A stretch of 33,654 bases of DNA from Chara braunii. Its lineage: Eukaryota > Streptophyta > Charophyceae > Charales > Characeae. The position numbers and the translations under genes were made by a program. Shown piece by piece: positions 19,307 through 29,151 of the stretch; position 1 is the stretch's first letter; each line of letters starts with the position of its first letter. Location: positions 4,971,042 to 5,004,695 of the forward strand of contig BFEA01000011.1 in NCBI GenBank assembly GCA_003427395.1. Reading direction: 5' to 3'. The notes under the pieces are model-generated. The model had not been told where the DNA came from. It saw only the letters and a program-made list of their open reading frames with translations, and did not search any database.

Positions 19307-19821
19307 ATATACACACATTCGCGATTGACCATCCTGCAGGTGAGCCGTCTCTCTTCCCGTTTCTTCTCCTCTACTCCTCCTTCTACTTCTCCTCCCGTCC
19401 CCTTTACCTCATTACCGTTTCTCGCTCCACCCCGTGCATTCTTCCTTCATCTATACGTAGCATCTGGGAGTAATCGTAGTCAGATGTTCGGCGTATCTGA
19501 CCACAATATCATTCGGGTATGTTGGACGCAGCGATGTGGAGGGCAGTCGCGGTCACTATGATAAAAACGGCAGTTCGCAAGGTAAGCATCACCTTATTCC
19601 TTTCCCCTTTTTACCCTTTTCTCTTCATTTCACATGTGCATGTTCATACCTCTTCCTCTTATCAGTTCCATGCACACACACATGTGGTAATGTATATTTC
19701 CACATTATAGCGGTAGGTTCATTTGTGGGGTAGGAGACTTACCTTGCTTCTCTCCCTCATCGTCGTTGTCGTCGTCTTCGTCGTCGTCGGAGCCCGCAGA
19801 TGCATCGCATTTTCCCCGGCG

Positions 19822-19962
19822 GCAAACCGTTGAGGTCACCGTGATCAGACACTTCACCGGATCACTCAATCGGTATGAGCGATGGAGACGTGTATAAAGG
19901 TAGGGCCGTAATCAGCGCGAGCTGATGACTCGCGCTTACTAGGCAAGATCGATAATCACAAC
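19822..19962. repeat. ~150-bp duplicated segment, copy 2
   Basis: Homologous to 18063-18215. Downstream similarity resumes weakly at GCGCACCTCCTCCTC (about 18436 and 20116), suggesting an old ~1.7-kb tandem duplication that was later filled with microsatellites. Confidence 0.75.
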
Positions 19963-20002
19963 ACTCTACCCCCGTAGCGATGAAAACCCACTTCCCGTTT
20001 CC

Positions 20003-20075
20003 CTCTTCTTCTTCTTCTTCTTCTTCTTCTTCTTCTTCTTCTCCTTCTTCTTCTTTTTCTTCTTCTTCCTCTTCC
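20003..20075. repeat. (TCT)n-rich tract
   Basis: Interrupted TCT trinucleotides, followed by poly-T at about 20145-20162 and pyrimidine-rich DNA. Confidence 0.9.
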
Positions 20076-20379
20076 TACACTACTTCTCTGCGCGCGGCCA
20101 GCTTCTTCTTCCTTTGCGCACCTCCTCCTCCTGCGTTCTCATCTTTTTTTTTTTTTTTTTTTCTTCCCTCCCTCTTCTTCCTTTCTACTTCTTCTCCCTA
20201 CTTGCGCCACTTTCTCCCGCTTGCGCTACTTTCCCGTGCGGTCTCTCCACCTCGGTTCCGTTCGGAGTTTTCCCCCGTCTAGACTCCGAGGTGGCGAGCT
20301 CCCTGGCTCGCGATCCGCTCTGCGTCCCCGTTCTCCCGAGGGCGTGAGCCAGTATCAAGCCGGCTAAGCTCGATGTCCC

Positions 20380-20900
20380 GGATCCACAGTTTCGACTGAA
20401 TGAATCTTCCCGTGGTTGTGGAGCGGATTCATTGAGGCGGGTGGATCTCGTGAGGTACGAGATCGAGAGGAAGAAAGACAAGCCAAAACAAAATTAATAA
20501 AAGTAAATAAAAGAAGAATCTAACTAAACTAATAAAAAAAATAAAAATAAAAATAAAAGAAAAGAACAGAATCTAACTACTAACTGTTTTAGCCTGGCAA
20601 GTGGCGGGCCACGTTACAACAAAGGTTCAATCCAACTAACCTACTAACAACAACTACCTCTTAATCTGGAGGTCGCGGGTTCAAGCCCCCGCCTACAGAG
20701 ATCAGAGGTGAAATGATACGGGGCTCCTCGTCAAAAGGAACTAACCCGCAGGCAGGCAAACTCAATCCACGAGTTTATCATTTGTCAATTTATACCAAAA
20801 CCTACCAGGCTAGCTCCTGTTTTAAGTAATATAAGAGTAGTCTTGGTATAAGTAGAGGATTCGGGCTCGGTCCGCCTAGTGGCCCGAGCCCAATTCTAAG
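20380..20900. other. Hairpin-rich structured segment
   Basis: Several strong helices lie close together: ATCCAC/GTGGAT (20382, 20441) enclosing AATGAATC/GATTCATT; a perfect GATCTCGT-GAGGT-ACGAGATC (20444-20464); GTGGC/GCCAC at about 20601-20612; TATACCAA/TTGGTATA (20791, 20843); and GGGCTCGG/CCGAGCCC (20863-20870, 20884-20891). An A/T-rich spacer and a tRNA-like 3' half lie within it. It could be a transcribed structured RNA or a SINE-like insertion. No open frame fits. Confidence 0.5.
20654..20696 (+). ncRNA. tRNA-Lys(CUU)-like 3' half (relic or SINE head)
   Basis: CTCTTAATC resembles the anticodon loop of tRNA-Lys(CUU) and is followed by GGAGGTCGCGGGTTCAAGCC, including a perfect polymerase III B box (GGTTCAAGCCC, 20678-20688) and a GCGGG/CCCGC T-stem with one extra loop base. 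The anticodon stem does not pair properly and no D arm is present, so it is not a working tRNA. A second B-box-like GGTTCAATCC lies at 20624-20633. A tRNA-derived SINE or tRNA pseudogene is likely. Confidence 0.5.
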
Positions 20901-20986
20901 TCTGTGCATGTGCATGCTTGCCGGTCTGCATGCCTATCTGAGTGCTTGCCGACTTGAGTGTGTGCTCAGCCCACAAGGGCACTTGA

Positions 20987-21481
20987 TTGACTCGAAGGTT
21001 CGAAGGCCGATACTTACCAGCGGCCGTGGTATTAAGGGTTACGGCAGGGAAAACACTCAGGNGGNGGGGAAAGAGGCCCGCCATACCTAAGATCAGCGGA
21101 AAAACTCTATTAGCAGGTTGGCTGGTGCCACACCAAGTAAAGGTGGACGTGCCGGATACTCAAGGCCGAGTAGAAGAAGACAAAGTTGACATTTTTAGAG
21201 GCCTTGTACCGGTACGTAGACCGGTACCCGTCCATGCCTCAGCGTGTGTTGTAAATCTACCCGACGCACCATTAACTCAATCAACCTCTCGACCTTTCTG
21301 GTCGGAGGGTATTACTGGTGATCCTAACCACCACAGTGCGCGTCATAACAATGCGCGCTTATACTTTTCGAAATTTTCTCACCGATTTTTGTCCCCAGCT
21401 TCAATAGCCGAGTTAACCGTTTCAAGTGTCACGCTCAAGCGTGCACACCCTTTCCATTCCAGACTGGCTCCATCATGGTAG
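20987..21481 (+). CDS. Unrecognised open frame upstream of the DIRS-like relic
   Basis: A 164-codon frame, containing two ambiguous bases, which lies about 0.5 kb before the RT relic on the same strand. The middle part (VPDTQGRVEEDKVDIFRGLV, then a Pro/Val-rich stretch) looks protein-like, but I recognise no domain. Next to its end another frame gives RRRHCVECKSMAKYPCKGIW (about 21480-21539), reminiscent of a degenerate zinc knuckle. It could be the remains of the element's first open frame, or chance. Confidence 0.2.
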   Translation: MTRRFEGRYLPAAVVLRVTAGKTLRXXGKRPAIPKISGKTLLAGWLVPHQVKVDVPDTQGRVEEDKVDIFRGLVPVRRPVPVHASACVVNLPDAPLTQSTSRPFWSEGITGDPNHHSARHNNARLYFSKFSHRFLSPASIAELTVSSVTLKRAHPFHSRLAPSW

Positions 21482-22019
21482 CCGACGCCGTCACTGTGTC
21501 GAATGTAAAAGCATGGCCAAATACCCTTGTAAGGGTATTTGGTCCGACAGCGTAACTATGATCATGATGACAAGGGCTACGAGTACGAGTGTGTTTTCAA
21601 TTGTGCCTACTCTGAATCCAACTCAAGACGCACCGATGCCATCAACAAATCAGAAACCAACACCAATTAGTCTTTCCATCCCCTATGTTCCCCAGATCCT
21701 CTCCAAGTTGGCTTCGCCACCCACCACTCGGTACCTTCCACTTACCATCTTCGCCCTCCAAAAACTCTTCTTTTGGCTTTGCTCTCCTCATGACTTCTTT
21801 GTCGCCTCAACTTCAACTTGCTTCTCAAGTTGGAATCAACTCCTCTCCTCCTCAACTTATCATATCTCTCATTTGTTCTTCAATGGATCCGACATGGTGT
21901 AAAACTGAAGTTCGTTGGCATGAAGCATATCCCCACAAGGAAAATTATTAAAGTTCACCGTATGGTGAAAATTTTGTTACCAGCCTCCTGCTTCAAGTTC
22001 AAATCTGCCATGGAACTGC

Positions 22020-23729
22020 AGTATCCCCCTCCTGTTACTATCCTCAACGACCATCTTCTTCCCCACCGTAACCGTTTCTCAACTTTTGGCAACTAAAATT
22101 ATCGAGCATTCCCCCTTTTCAACTGTAATCAATCTTGTCCTTGCAACTGATAACTCTTTCGAAACCCACTTCATCTTTCAAGTTGATGTCAGATTTGTCA
22201 ATCTCTTTCTCTCCTTTCCCGAATTCCACTTCAAGTCTATTGATGAATTGATCGCTCTCCTCGCTGGATCTCCCGTTCATGACTTCTTCACCTGTTTTAA
22301 CATAAAAAACGGGTACTACCATATCCCCATCCACCCCTGCCATAAAAGTTATCTTGCTTTTCAATGGAATGGTCAATCTTTTCATTTCACAACCTTGTGT
22401 TTTGGGGTATCAACTGCATGTTGGATCTTTACCACTATCATGCAAGAAATTATGACCGAGGTAAGGATCCGAGTTTTTTTTGTAATATCATACATAAATG
22501 ATTACGCCATTACAAACCCTAACCTCTCACTCATCATTTGACAATCTTTCAACTTCGTGACACTTTTACACAATCTTGGTTTCTTTCTTAGCCTCACAAA
22601 GTGTTATTTTCTACCAAGCCAACAAATCAAGTTTTTTGGCTTCATCATCGACTCTCGTGACAAACGCATTACGATCTCAGCCGACTAGATAGAAAAGATC
22701 CTCCACCTCGTCAAAGTCACTTCTTCACTACCCACCTCCAATATGACTCTCGCGAAGCTTGTTTGAAAACTCATTTCCCTCGTCAAAGCTTTCCTCCCCG
22801 CCCCTCTTTATACTTCCCCCGTCTACGAAATTATCTTCTCCTCCAACTGGGATAGCCCCGTTCAAATCACTAACGACCTTATCCAAGATCTCACTTGGTG
22901 GGCAACTTCCTCATCTTACCGACCGTCTTTGGCCCACTCGTTCACCCCTCATCCTCATCTCCACTGATGCCTCAACTTCGCAAATAGTCACCGTCATAAA
23001 ACCTTCAGGCTTTCACCCCTTCATATTTAATGAATGTCTACTTGCTTTCCTACTCTCCTCCTCCTCCACCCACAAAGAACTCTTTGCTATCCTCCAAACC
23101 GTGTTTTTCCTCTATTCAAAATACTCATCCCTTCTTTTCTCATCCGCAATCCGACTTCAATGGGACAGTCAAGCCACGGTCGCTGTACTCTCGAAGATGC
23201 ATTCTTCATACCCTACCTTTAATCCTTAGTTGCATCAAATCTCCTCGATATTGATCAACCTCGATGTTCAGCTCACTCCCGTATGAATCCCTAGAGCTCT
23301 AAACCAAGAAGCTATGCCATCTCCAAAGTCGAAGACAACTCTGACTGGGGACTCGCCGATCATAAAATGACCAATATTGAAGTCGACGCACCAACAATCG
23401 ACTTATTCACTTCAGATTACCATCACACCTCCGCCATCTTCGCTTCTTGCACCTGGTTCCACCAAACATCTTTTACGAACGCCCTCTCTCTAGATTGGAA
23501 CATCCTACCATCCTCCTCCTATCGCTGGCTTTTCCTACCAATCCTTTTAATCCACACCGTCTTATCTCGTGTAGAACTTAGCCTAGCATCATATGTTCTT
23601 ATTCACCGCCGTATCTCCCAAATTGGGCATGGTTGTGGTCGCCCGGTCCATCATATTATTCTCGTCTCCATAGTTGTTTCCTCTCTCCTCACGACCACCC
23701 GTGCACATTCAAATTGGACATGGTCATGA
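22020..23729 (+). pseudogene. DIRS-like retrotransposon RT-RNase H relic
   Basis: The RT fingers/palm begin near 22020, with no ATG at the beginning. Visible blocks: FQVDVRFVNLFL, FKSIDELIALL, GYYHIPIHP, YLAFQWNGQSFHFTTLCFGV then STACWIF, and a YxDD site. After TGA 22539 the same frame continues with LTKCYFLPSQQIKFFGFIID, LVKAFLPAPLY and a Trp pair (QDLTWWA), with further stops at 22686 and 22764. RNase H follows after a frameshift near 22950: LISTDAS, THKELFAILQ, LQWDSQATVAVLSKM, then (stops at 23227 and 23284, frameshift near 23310) DNSDWGL, APTIDLFTSDYHH and LSLDWN. This block order, especially tIDLFaS...DAFslDW, is characteristic of DIRS-order RT-RNase H. Motif A Asp is Asn (22299) and the YxDD site is YIND (22491). 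No tyrosine recombinase was found downstream. Confidence 0.85.
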
Positions 23730-23771
23730 TTATGACTAGGTGCACTATGAGTAAGTAGGCGGCACTGCGAG

Positions 23772-23842
23772 GAAAGAAGGAAGGAAGAGGAAGGAAGGAA
23801 GGTAGAGGAAGGAAGGAAGGTAAAGGAAGGAGGCAAGGTAGT
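23772..23842. repeat. GGAA-rich minisatellite (~18-bp units)
   Basis: Units of GAGGAAGGAAGGAAGGTA type, three to four copies, just after the RNase H relic. Confidence 0.85.
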
Positions 23843-25440
23843 GAAATGAGGAAGGTGGGAGAGAACGAATACTTACCTTGAAGAAGGAAGGGATAAACAA
23901 AAAATCGAGCTATGTTGTCAAAATGCAAGTTAATCTGACCTACGAGTTTATGGCGTATCTGACCAAGCTCTAGCGGTAAATCCATTCTTATTTTGCACAT
24001 TCAGTGACGAGATGACCCAACCTGAACTCGTCTCCGTTATGAAGCATTGCCACCCCGTCTTCGATCGTAGTCTTCATCTCCACGTCATGATCGTCAACTT
24101 CATTAAATCGTGGTACTCACCTTCGCCTAGCTCGAAACGGTCATCTCCATCGGACCCCCGCGATGGTTTTAGCTCCAGGGGATGCGCTTGGTTGTGTTTG
24201 TCACGATCATCGTGCTTACCACTGGGGTGTGCCCGATCCTCATTTAGCGAAATGTTTATTATGATTTCGTTTACAATGGGCAGGCGAGTGACTATCAGCA
24301 GGGACACTCTGCAACTACGCAACAGTGGGCGTGCATAAAAAAAGAAAGGAAGAGGCGGAGAAACAGACTGAGGAAGGAACCTGACCTCACCTTTGTGAAA
24401 GATTCATTCTCAATTATTCAATGAAGGAGGGAAAAGACAGTGAGGGTGATCAGCAATAGCGGCAAGGCGTATGCATCTTTCCATATTCTAGTGGAAGGTT
24501 CAATCTCATTAAGTGCGTGTATCCTCCTACGCCCTAGCGATAGATTCGGTTCCCTTCTGCAGGTCGTGGTTATCATCATCTAACGTCGAGGTTGACTTCT
24601 CTGAGGTTGTTGTCGAGTGTGGTCACTCTAGCCATAAAAGCCGAGCTTATCATACTTTTTCTTTGTGTTGGTTCTCACGTTCCAGCCTCTTTCTCACTCT
24701 TCCCTTGCTAATCTAGTTGAATTTGGTCGTGTTCCGGACCCGATGTATGGGTGATGACAGAAATAACGCTTGCTTGCTTATTAGACATATGAGGATGTGC
24801 TACTTGCAATTGAGAGGAAAGTAAGAAGTGGAAAAGGTGAGTTGGGGAAATAGTGAGTGGAGACAGATGGAACAGGAGAAGGTCTGAGGTGGAGGAAAGA
24901 GGCGCAGTAAGGTAATGGAATGATAATGCCATTATAACCGAGTCATTAGTCCTTCGGTGCAGAGCTCAATTCAAAATTCGGTTTCCCTGGGGGTCGTTCG
25001 ACTCACCAGGTCCAAAGATAGCAATGATTGGCGAATTCAAGGCTATTCGAGCCTGGTGTTGCTCGTGCAAATTTTTCAATTTATGAATTTAAGTATAAAA
25101 TCAGATATATGTGTATATATCATGCATATCACTTGGCAGACTAGGCGCCATAGGTTGGGAAATCCAGTCACATAAGCCAATAGAAGACAAACTTTAAGGC
25201 AGAAATAAGTAAAATTCAAAATATACTATTGAAAGGTAATTGTTTACCATTCGTGAAGAGAGTCATTGATTCATTTTTTCCTTGTTTTGATGAGATCACC
25301 TTGATCTTCGACATTGGACATGTTGGCAGAGATATGTTGAGCACAGGATTGGGTCGTGGACGGAGATAGGCATGAGGGTAATAGAGATGTTTGAGAGAGG
25401 ATCGGACATGGGATTTGAACATTTTTTTTTCTTTTTTTCA
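23843..25440. other. No recognisable gene
   Basis: A 108-codon plus-strand frame at 24012-24338 and other short frames show no motif. I specifically looked for a tyrosine recombinase (HxxR...Y) expected after a DIRS-type RT and did not see one. Confidence 0.35.
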
Positions 25441-25443
25441 TAG

Positions 25444-25677
25444 TGGCTCATGTATGTGGACGTGTTTGCAGGGAAGGGTGAGTTGTTTCTTCACTTTCTT
25501 TGTCCGTATAGGGGCTACTACGAACCAAATGTGCGAAATGAGAATCAATTTTTCGTAGGATATGATATGAGAAAGTACACTGCAATGTTTTTTGTTTTTT
25601 GGCATATGGAGAGTAACGGAGCAAGACCCTGGTTGACGGTAGTGCAAGATTACTTCATTTGTCCACAAGCATTTTGA
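25444..25677 (+). CDS. Possible terminal exon, 77 codons, unknown product
   Basis: A pyrimidine tract ending TTTTTTTCATAG (to 25443) is followed by an open frame with even amino-acid composition: FAGKGELFLHFLCPYRGYYE, NENQFFVGYDMRKYTAMFFV, and VVQDYFICPQAF before a TGA. The tract plus TAG is a good 3' splice-site match, which is the main reason to prefer an exon over chance. No matching upstream exon was found: the preceding 200 bp are broken by stops. No domain is recognised. Confidence 0.25.
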   Translation, partial: WLMYVDVFAGKGELFLHFLCPYRGYYEPNVRNENQFFVGYDMRKYTAMFFVFWHMESNGARPWLTVVQDYFICPQAF

Positions 25678-27184
25678 CATCACGATGCGGAGAAGCAGGA
25701 CATCAAAAGGTCAGAAGGCAGGAAGGGAAGCGGTGACAAAGGCAAAAGGAAAACAAGGTCGTAAGAAAGTCAGAAGGTGTGAAGAGAAGCAGTGATAGAG
25801 AGAGGAGGAAAATGAGGTAAATCTGCATCGACATTTCGATGTACATTTGTGTTCATTATTGTCCAGATGCAAAGATGAGAAAGGAGCGGTGAGCGGCCTG
25901 AAGATCTATGAAGGTTACTATGCACGGTTAGTGTGGGTTGTGTGACTGTTGGGGATGCAACAACGACGTGCTGGTTGAGGATAAAGTGCATAGGTTGCCC
26001 GCTTCATCGTCACGAGGATGTAGTGCATCGATTGCCCGCCTTCGTGGTCACCCGAGAAGGCAGGAACTATTCGACGACGGGATGAAAGTTAAATGGGGGT
26101 GGGTTGGAGGTGGAATGCGTTGCTTCTTTAGCGTGTTGCCATATCACTGTCATCCCATTGTGATTCGTTTTTGCCTTGTCGAGGAACCACGATGACTTCA
26201 CGGGCAGGCCAGCTTGGTTGGGCTGCACCTCCAACCTGCTACCATCTTAGCACTGTCCTATTGTCGATTCATTTTCGCATTTTTTTAGAACCACGATGGT
26301 TGTGGCGACAGGCAGTGGAACCCAGGATCGGAAGTACGATGCCGGTATTCTTGTGTGGAAAGGTTTGGAGGGGGGAATGCAGATGTTTGGCGAGAAGATC
26401 GCAACAGTGGTGAGTGGTTGGTTTGCCAAGTGTTCGGTCTGCAACTTGTAGCAGAGGCATACTTATTTTTGTTTCTCTTTCTTTCTTTCTTTCTCTTCCT
26501 CTTTCTTTCATTTTTTTTTTTTTTTTTAATTTTAGCTACGCTATATTCTTTTCTCAGATCTTTCATTATCTTTCAATTCACCTTCACGACCTACCTACCA
26601 CTACTCCTAAGGCTTATATAGGGGACCCCTGCGAACATAGGTTTGTTGTCTCCCTCCAACCATCAGAGGGGATGCATGTTGCCCCCTGCCCCAACCATGG
26701 TGGTCAAGGATGGGGTGAGGTCGTCGGTGGGGATCCAGCTAACGCAAAAACCGAGAATTTTGCCAGTAGTTATGCTTCTATTTTCTTCCAACCCCAACCG
26801 AATAACAACAATGTCTAAGGCCAACACTCTCTCACACACAACCCACTCACACTCACACTCACACCTATGCTGGCCAAGGACCCTACTAATACCGATAAGC
26901 GGTATCGAGTGGACTATTTTGTTTTTTTAATGTGCTTTGCTGCTTGTGATGTTGTTTACAATATTTTGTGGGTTCTTTCTGGTCGTGTGATCAAGAATCA
27001 TGAACAGACAGTCCACACGCCAGACAACATCAGAAAACCGCACAGGTAAGTCCATGTTAACATCAATCAATATATCAACGAGGTAAGTCTAGATCCACAT
27101 ATCAACACTCAAAGGGACACATCATCCCGTCCTCCTTCTGTTTCGTCGTTGGCTTATTTTCAACAACCGCAATCTCTCTTGAGT
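25678..27184. other. No supported gene; weak ~105-bp duplication
   Basis: CACTGTCAT.CCATTGTGATTC...GAACCACGATG at about 26147-26193 recurs in diverged form at about 26252-26299. A pyrimidine/poly-T run lies at about 26465-26530 and a TATA-like GCTTATATAGGGG at 26611. None of the open frames shows a recognisable domain. Confidence 0.35.
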
Positions 27185-27352
27185 ATACCACGCAGGCAAT
27201 GCTATCACCAGTATGCCACGTAGGCAATACTCCGCCGACATGCCACATAGGCAATGCTCTTGCTAGCATGCCATGTGCGCAATGCTCTCGTCAATATGCC
27301 ATGTGAGCAATGCCTTCGTCAATATGCCACGTGGATAATGCTCTTGTCAATT
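27185..27352. repeat. 28-bp tandem array, about six units
   Basis: Units start ATGCCACGT or variants at about 27185, 27213, 27240, 27268, 27296 and 27324, each continuing (A/G)GCAATGCTCTCGTCAAT. It is related to the array at 27968-28150. Confidence 0.9.
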
Positions 27353-27419
27353 TGCTACGCACACACCTTTATCGCCAGATGCCACATCAACGTTTGGTTG
27401 TCTTCTTCAACGCTCTTCA

Positions 27420-27690
27420 ATCAATGCAACTTCTACTGGCGATTTATTCCCTTTGTGGGAGCCAACCAGTGAGTGTCACATCAGCGCGGGCCTATGGTAA
27501 GAACCACTCTACCTATGCCACGTCAACACCCCTTTCAAAGAGAGACTATCTTGGCGACATATTCCAACCAACGAGTGTCAGCCAACGAGTGGTACGTGGA
27601 CACAAACATATTGTTATAACCACTTTGCAAGTGCCACGTCAACACTCTATCAAAGAGATATCTTCAACTTCTGTCGCTCGGTCGTCTTCA
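27420..27690. repeat. ~110-bp imperfect direct repeat
   Basis: AACCACT...TGCCACGTCAACACCC.TTCAAAGAGA (about 27500-27544) recurs as AACCACTTTGCAAGTGCCACGT...TATCAAAGAGATATC (about 27618-27663). Each copy is preceded by CCAACCA(G/A)(T/C)GAGTGTCA-like sequence. Confidence 0.6.
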
Positions 27691-27724
27691 ATCGAGCAGC
27701 AAATCAGCGAGATGAGGTGAGTTC

Positions 27725-27745
27725 GCTCCGATACCAAATTGTAAT
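27725..27745 (-). mobile_element. LTR retrotransposon boundary: PBS and LTR edge
   Basis: Read on the minus strand, the sequence ends an LTR as ...TCATTACA, then ATT, then TGGTATCGGAGC, which differs at one base from the initiator-tRNA-Met primer-binding site TGGTATCAGAGC used by many LTR retrotransposons. The LTR would therefore extend rightward from 27740 (plus-strand TGTAATGAACCC). No second LTR, polypurine tract or coding domain was found, so this is a fragment. Confidence 0.6.
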
Positions 27746-27967
27746 GAACCCAGTGTTGTCGTCCAATCATGTCATCACACAGCAATGTCGTGCAATATCG
27801 AGAGATAGTTAATCCAATAAGTCCAACAATTCGAGATTATTGAAGTGCATGTTTCCTTTTTATTATGCGTAAAGTTTCAAAGTCCACAATATCCAGACAA
27901 AATAGGAGAGGAGAATAGAAAGTCGAAAGCAGAAGTGTAACCCTTAAGCCTCTTCTCCCCACCTCTG

Positions 27968-28150
27968 CCATGCCAACACTCCGTACTCAATATGCCATAT
28001 CAACAATGGGTACTCAATATGACATGTAAGCAATGCCAGCGGGTACTCAGTGTGCCACGTCTGCAATCTGTACTCAATGTGACACGTCAGCAATCTGCAT
28101 TCAATGTGCCATGTCATCAATCTGCACTCATTATAACACGTGGTCAATTT
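27968..28150. repeat. 27-bp tandem array, about seven units
   Basis: Units of TACTCAATGTGCCACGTCAG then CAATCTG, 27 bp apart with one longer unit. The shared TGCCACGT..GCAAT core links it to the 28-bp array 0.7 kb upstream. Confidence 0.9.
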
Positions 28151-28781
28151 GAACACAACCCTTCGCAGATATCCTCTAGCAGTGAGCAGAATCAGCAGTA
28201 GCTTCATATTGGAAAGAACAGGTACATCCGCACGACGACTTACATCACCTACACTCTCTCTCTTCCTCTCCTCAATTCCTCGCCACCATCTATGGTTGTG
28301 GCAGTGACCGCTCCCCTCTCCCTATACTACAATATCTTGGCTGACGCCCATCCAACAACTTGGCGCCAACACCACTTCTCAAGCCTCACGTGCAGCATCG
28401 TAGCTGCAAGCAACTTGCAAGACTGAATGCTCGAGCAGTCAAGCTTTTGTAGCGTTGACTTGCGCTATCCAGGGTCAACATTGGCCCATGTGAGGGTCTG
28501 GATCATCCGATCAGTCTCAGTTTCGGCTTGGACTCCTCTATGCCTGAATCTTTCGGAACCTGCAGACAACTGTTAGATCATTCCAGATCAATGACCAGAA
28601 AATCTTTGTTGTTAACTTTGACTTCTCGGATTTGGGCCTGGGTCCATGAGTTGACTGTTGACTTTTCGGTCAATTGTTGGCCTGTACCTTTTTTAGGCCT
28701 CTTTAAGCTTTCTTTTCAATGTCTGCCTGTTTGGCACACGAGCTACAACATCAGTACTTAGGAAACTTAAAAGAAAAATCA
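28151..28781. other. No supported gene
   Basis: GTTGACT-type heptamers recur at about 28454, 28650 and 28660. Possibly part of the LTR element read from 27740. No domain in any frame. Confidence 0.35.
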
Positions 28782-28875
28782 GGCCAGAAAAAACAGCATA
28801 CACCATTAGAGAGTTTCCTTGAAATCCTGGCCAGAAAAAACAGCATACATCATTAGAGAGTTTCCTTGAAATCCT
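28782..28875. repeat. 47-bp tandem duplication
   Basis: Two copies of GGCCAGAAAAAACAGCATAC followed by A(C/T)CATTAGAGAGTTTCC, starting at 28782 and 28829, with one mismatch. Recent. Confidence 0.9.
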
Positions 28876-29151
28876 TCCAGGGAGAGGAGGGGAGGGGAAG
28901 GGGTTGCCTTTGCTGGGCCTTGGGAATGACGAGGAAGATGATGAAGAGGTGGAGGAAGAAGATAATGAGAAGAACGATGAAGATGAGAATGTCGAGAGTC
29001 CTACAGAGTCTGGGCTTTCTCCTTTGCCTAGGGGTCTTCGGTGGTTGAAGGGTTGGGGGTTGATGATGGGAGGAGGAAGGAGGGTTAGTTACTAAGAAAA
29101 GGGGGGGAGCGGGATCTGCTAAGGAGGAGAAGGCGTGTCCGAGGAAGAGGA

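Noticed and set aside
24012-24338. 108-codon open frame as the DIRS tyrosine recombinase
   Set aside because: No HxxR or catalytic Tyr arrangement is visible and composition is ordinary.
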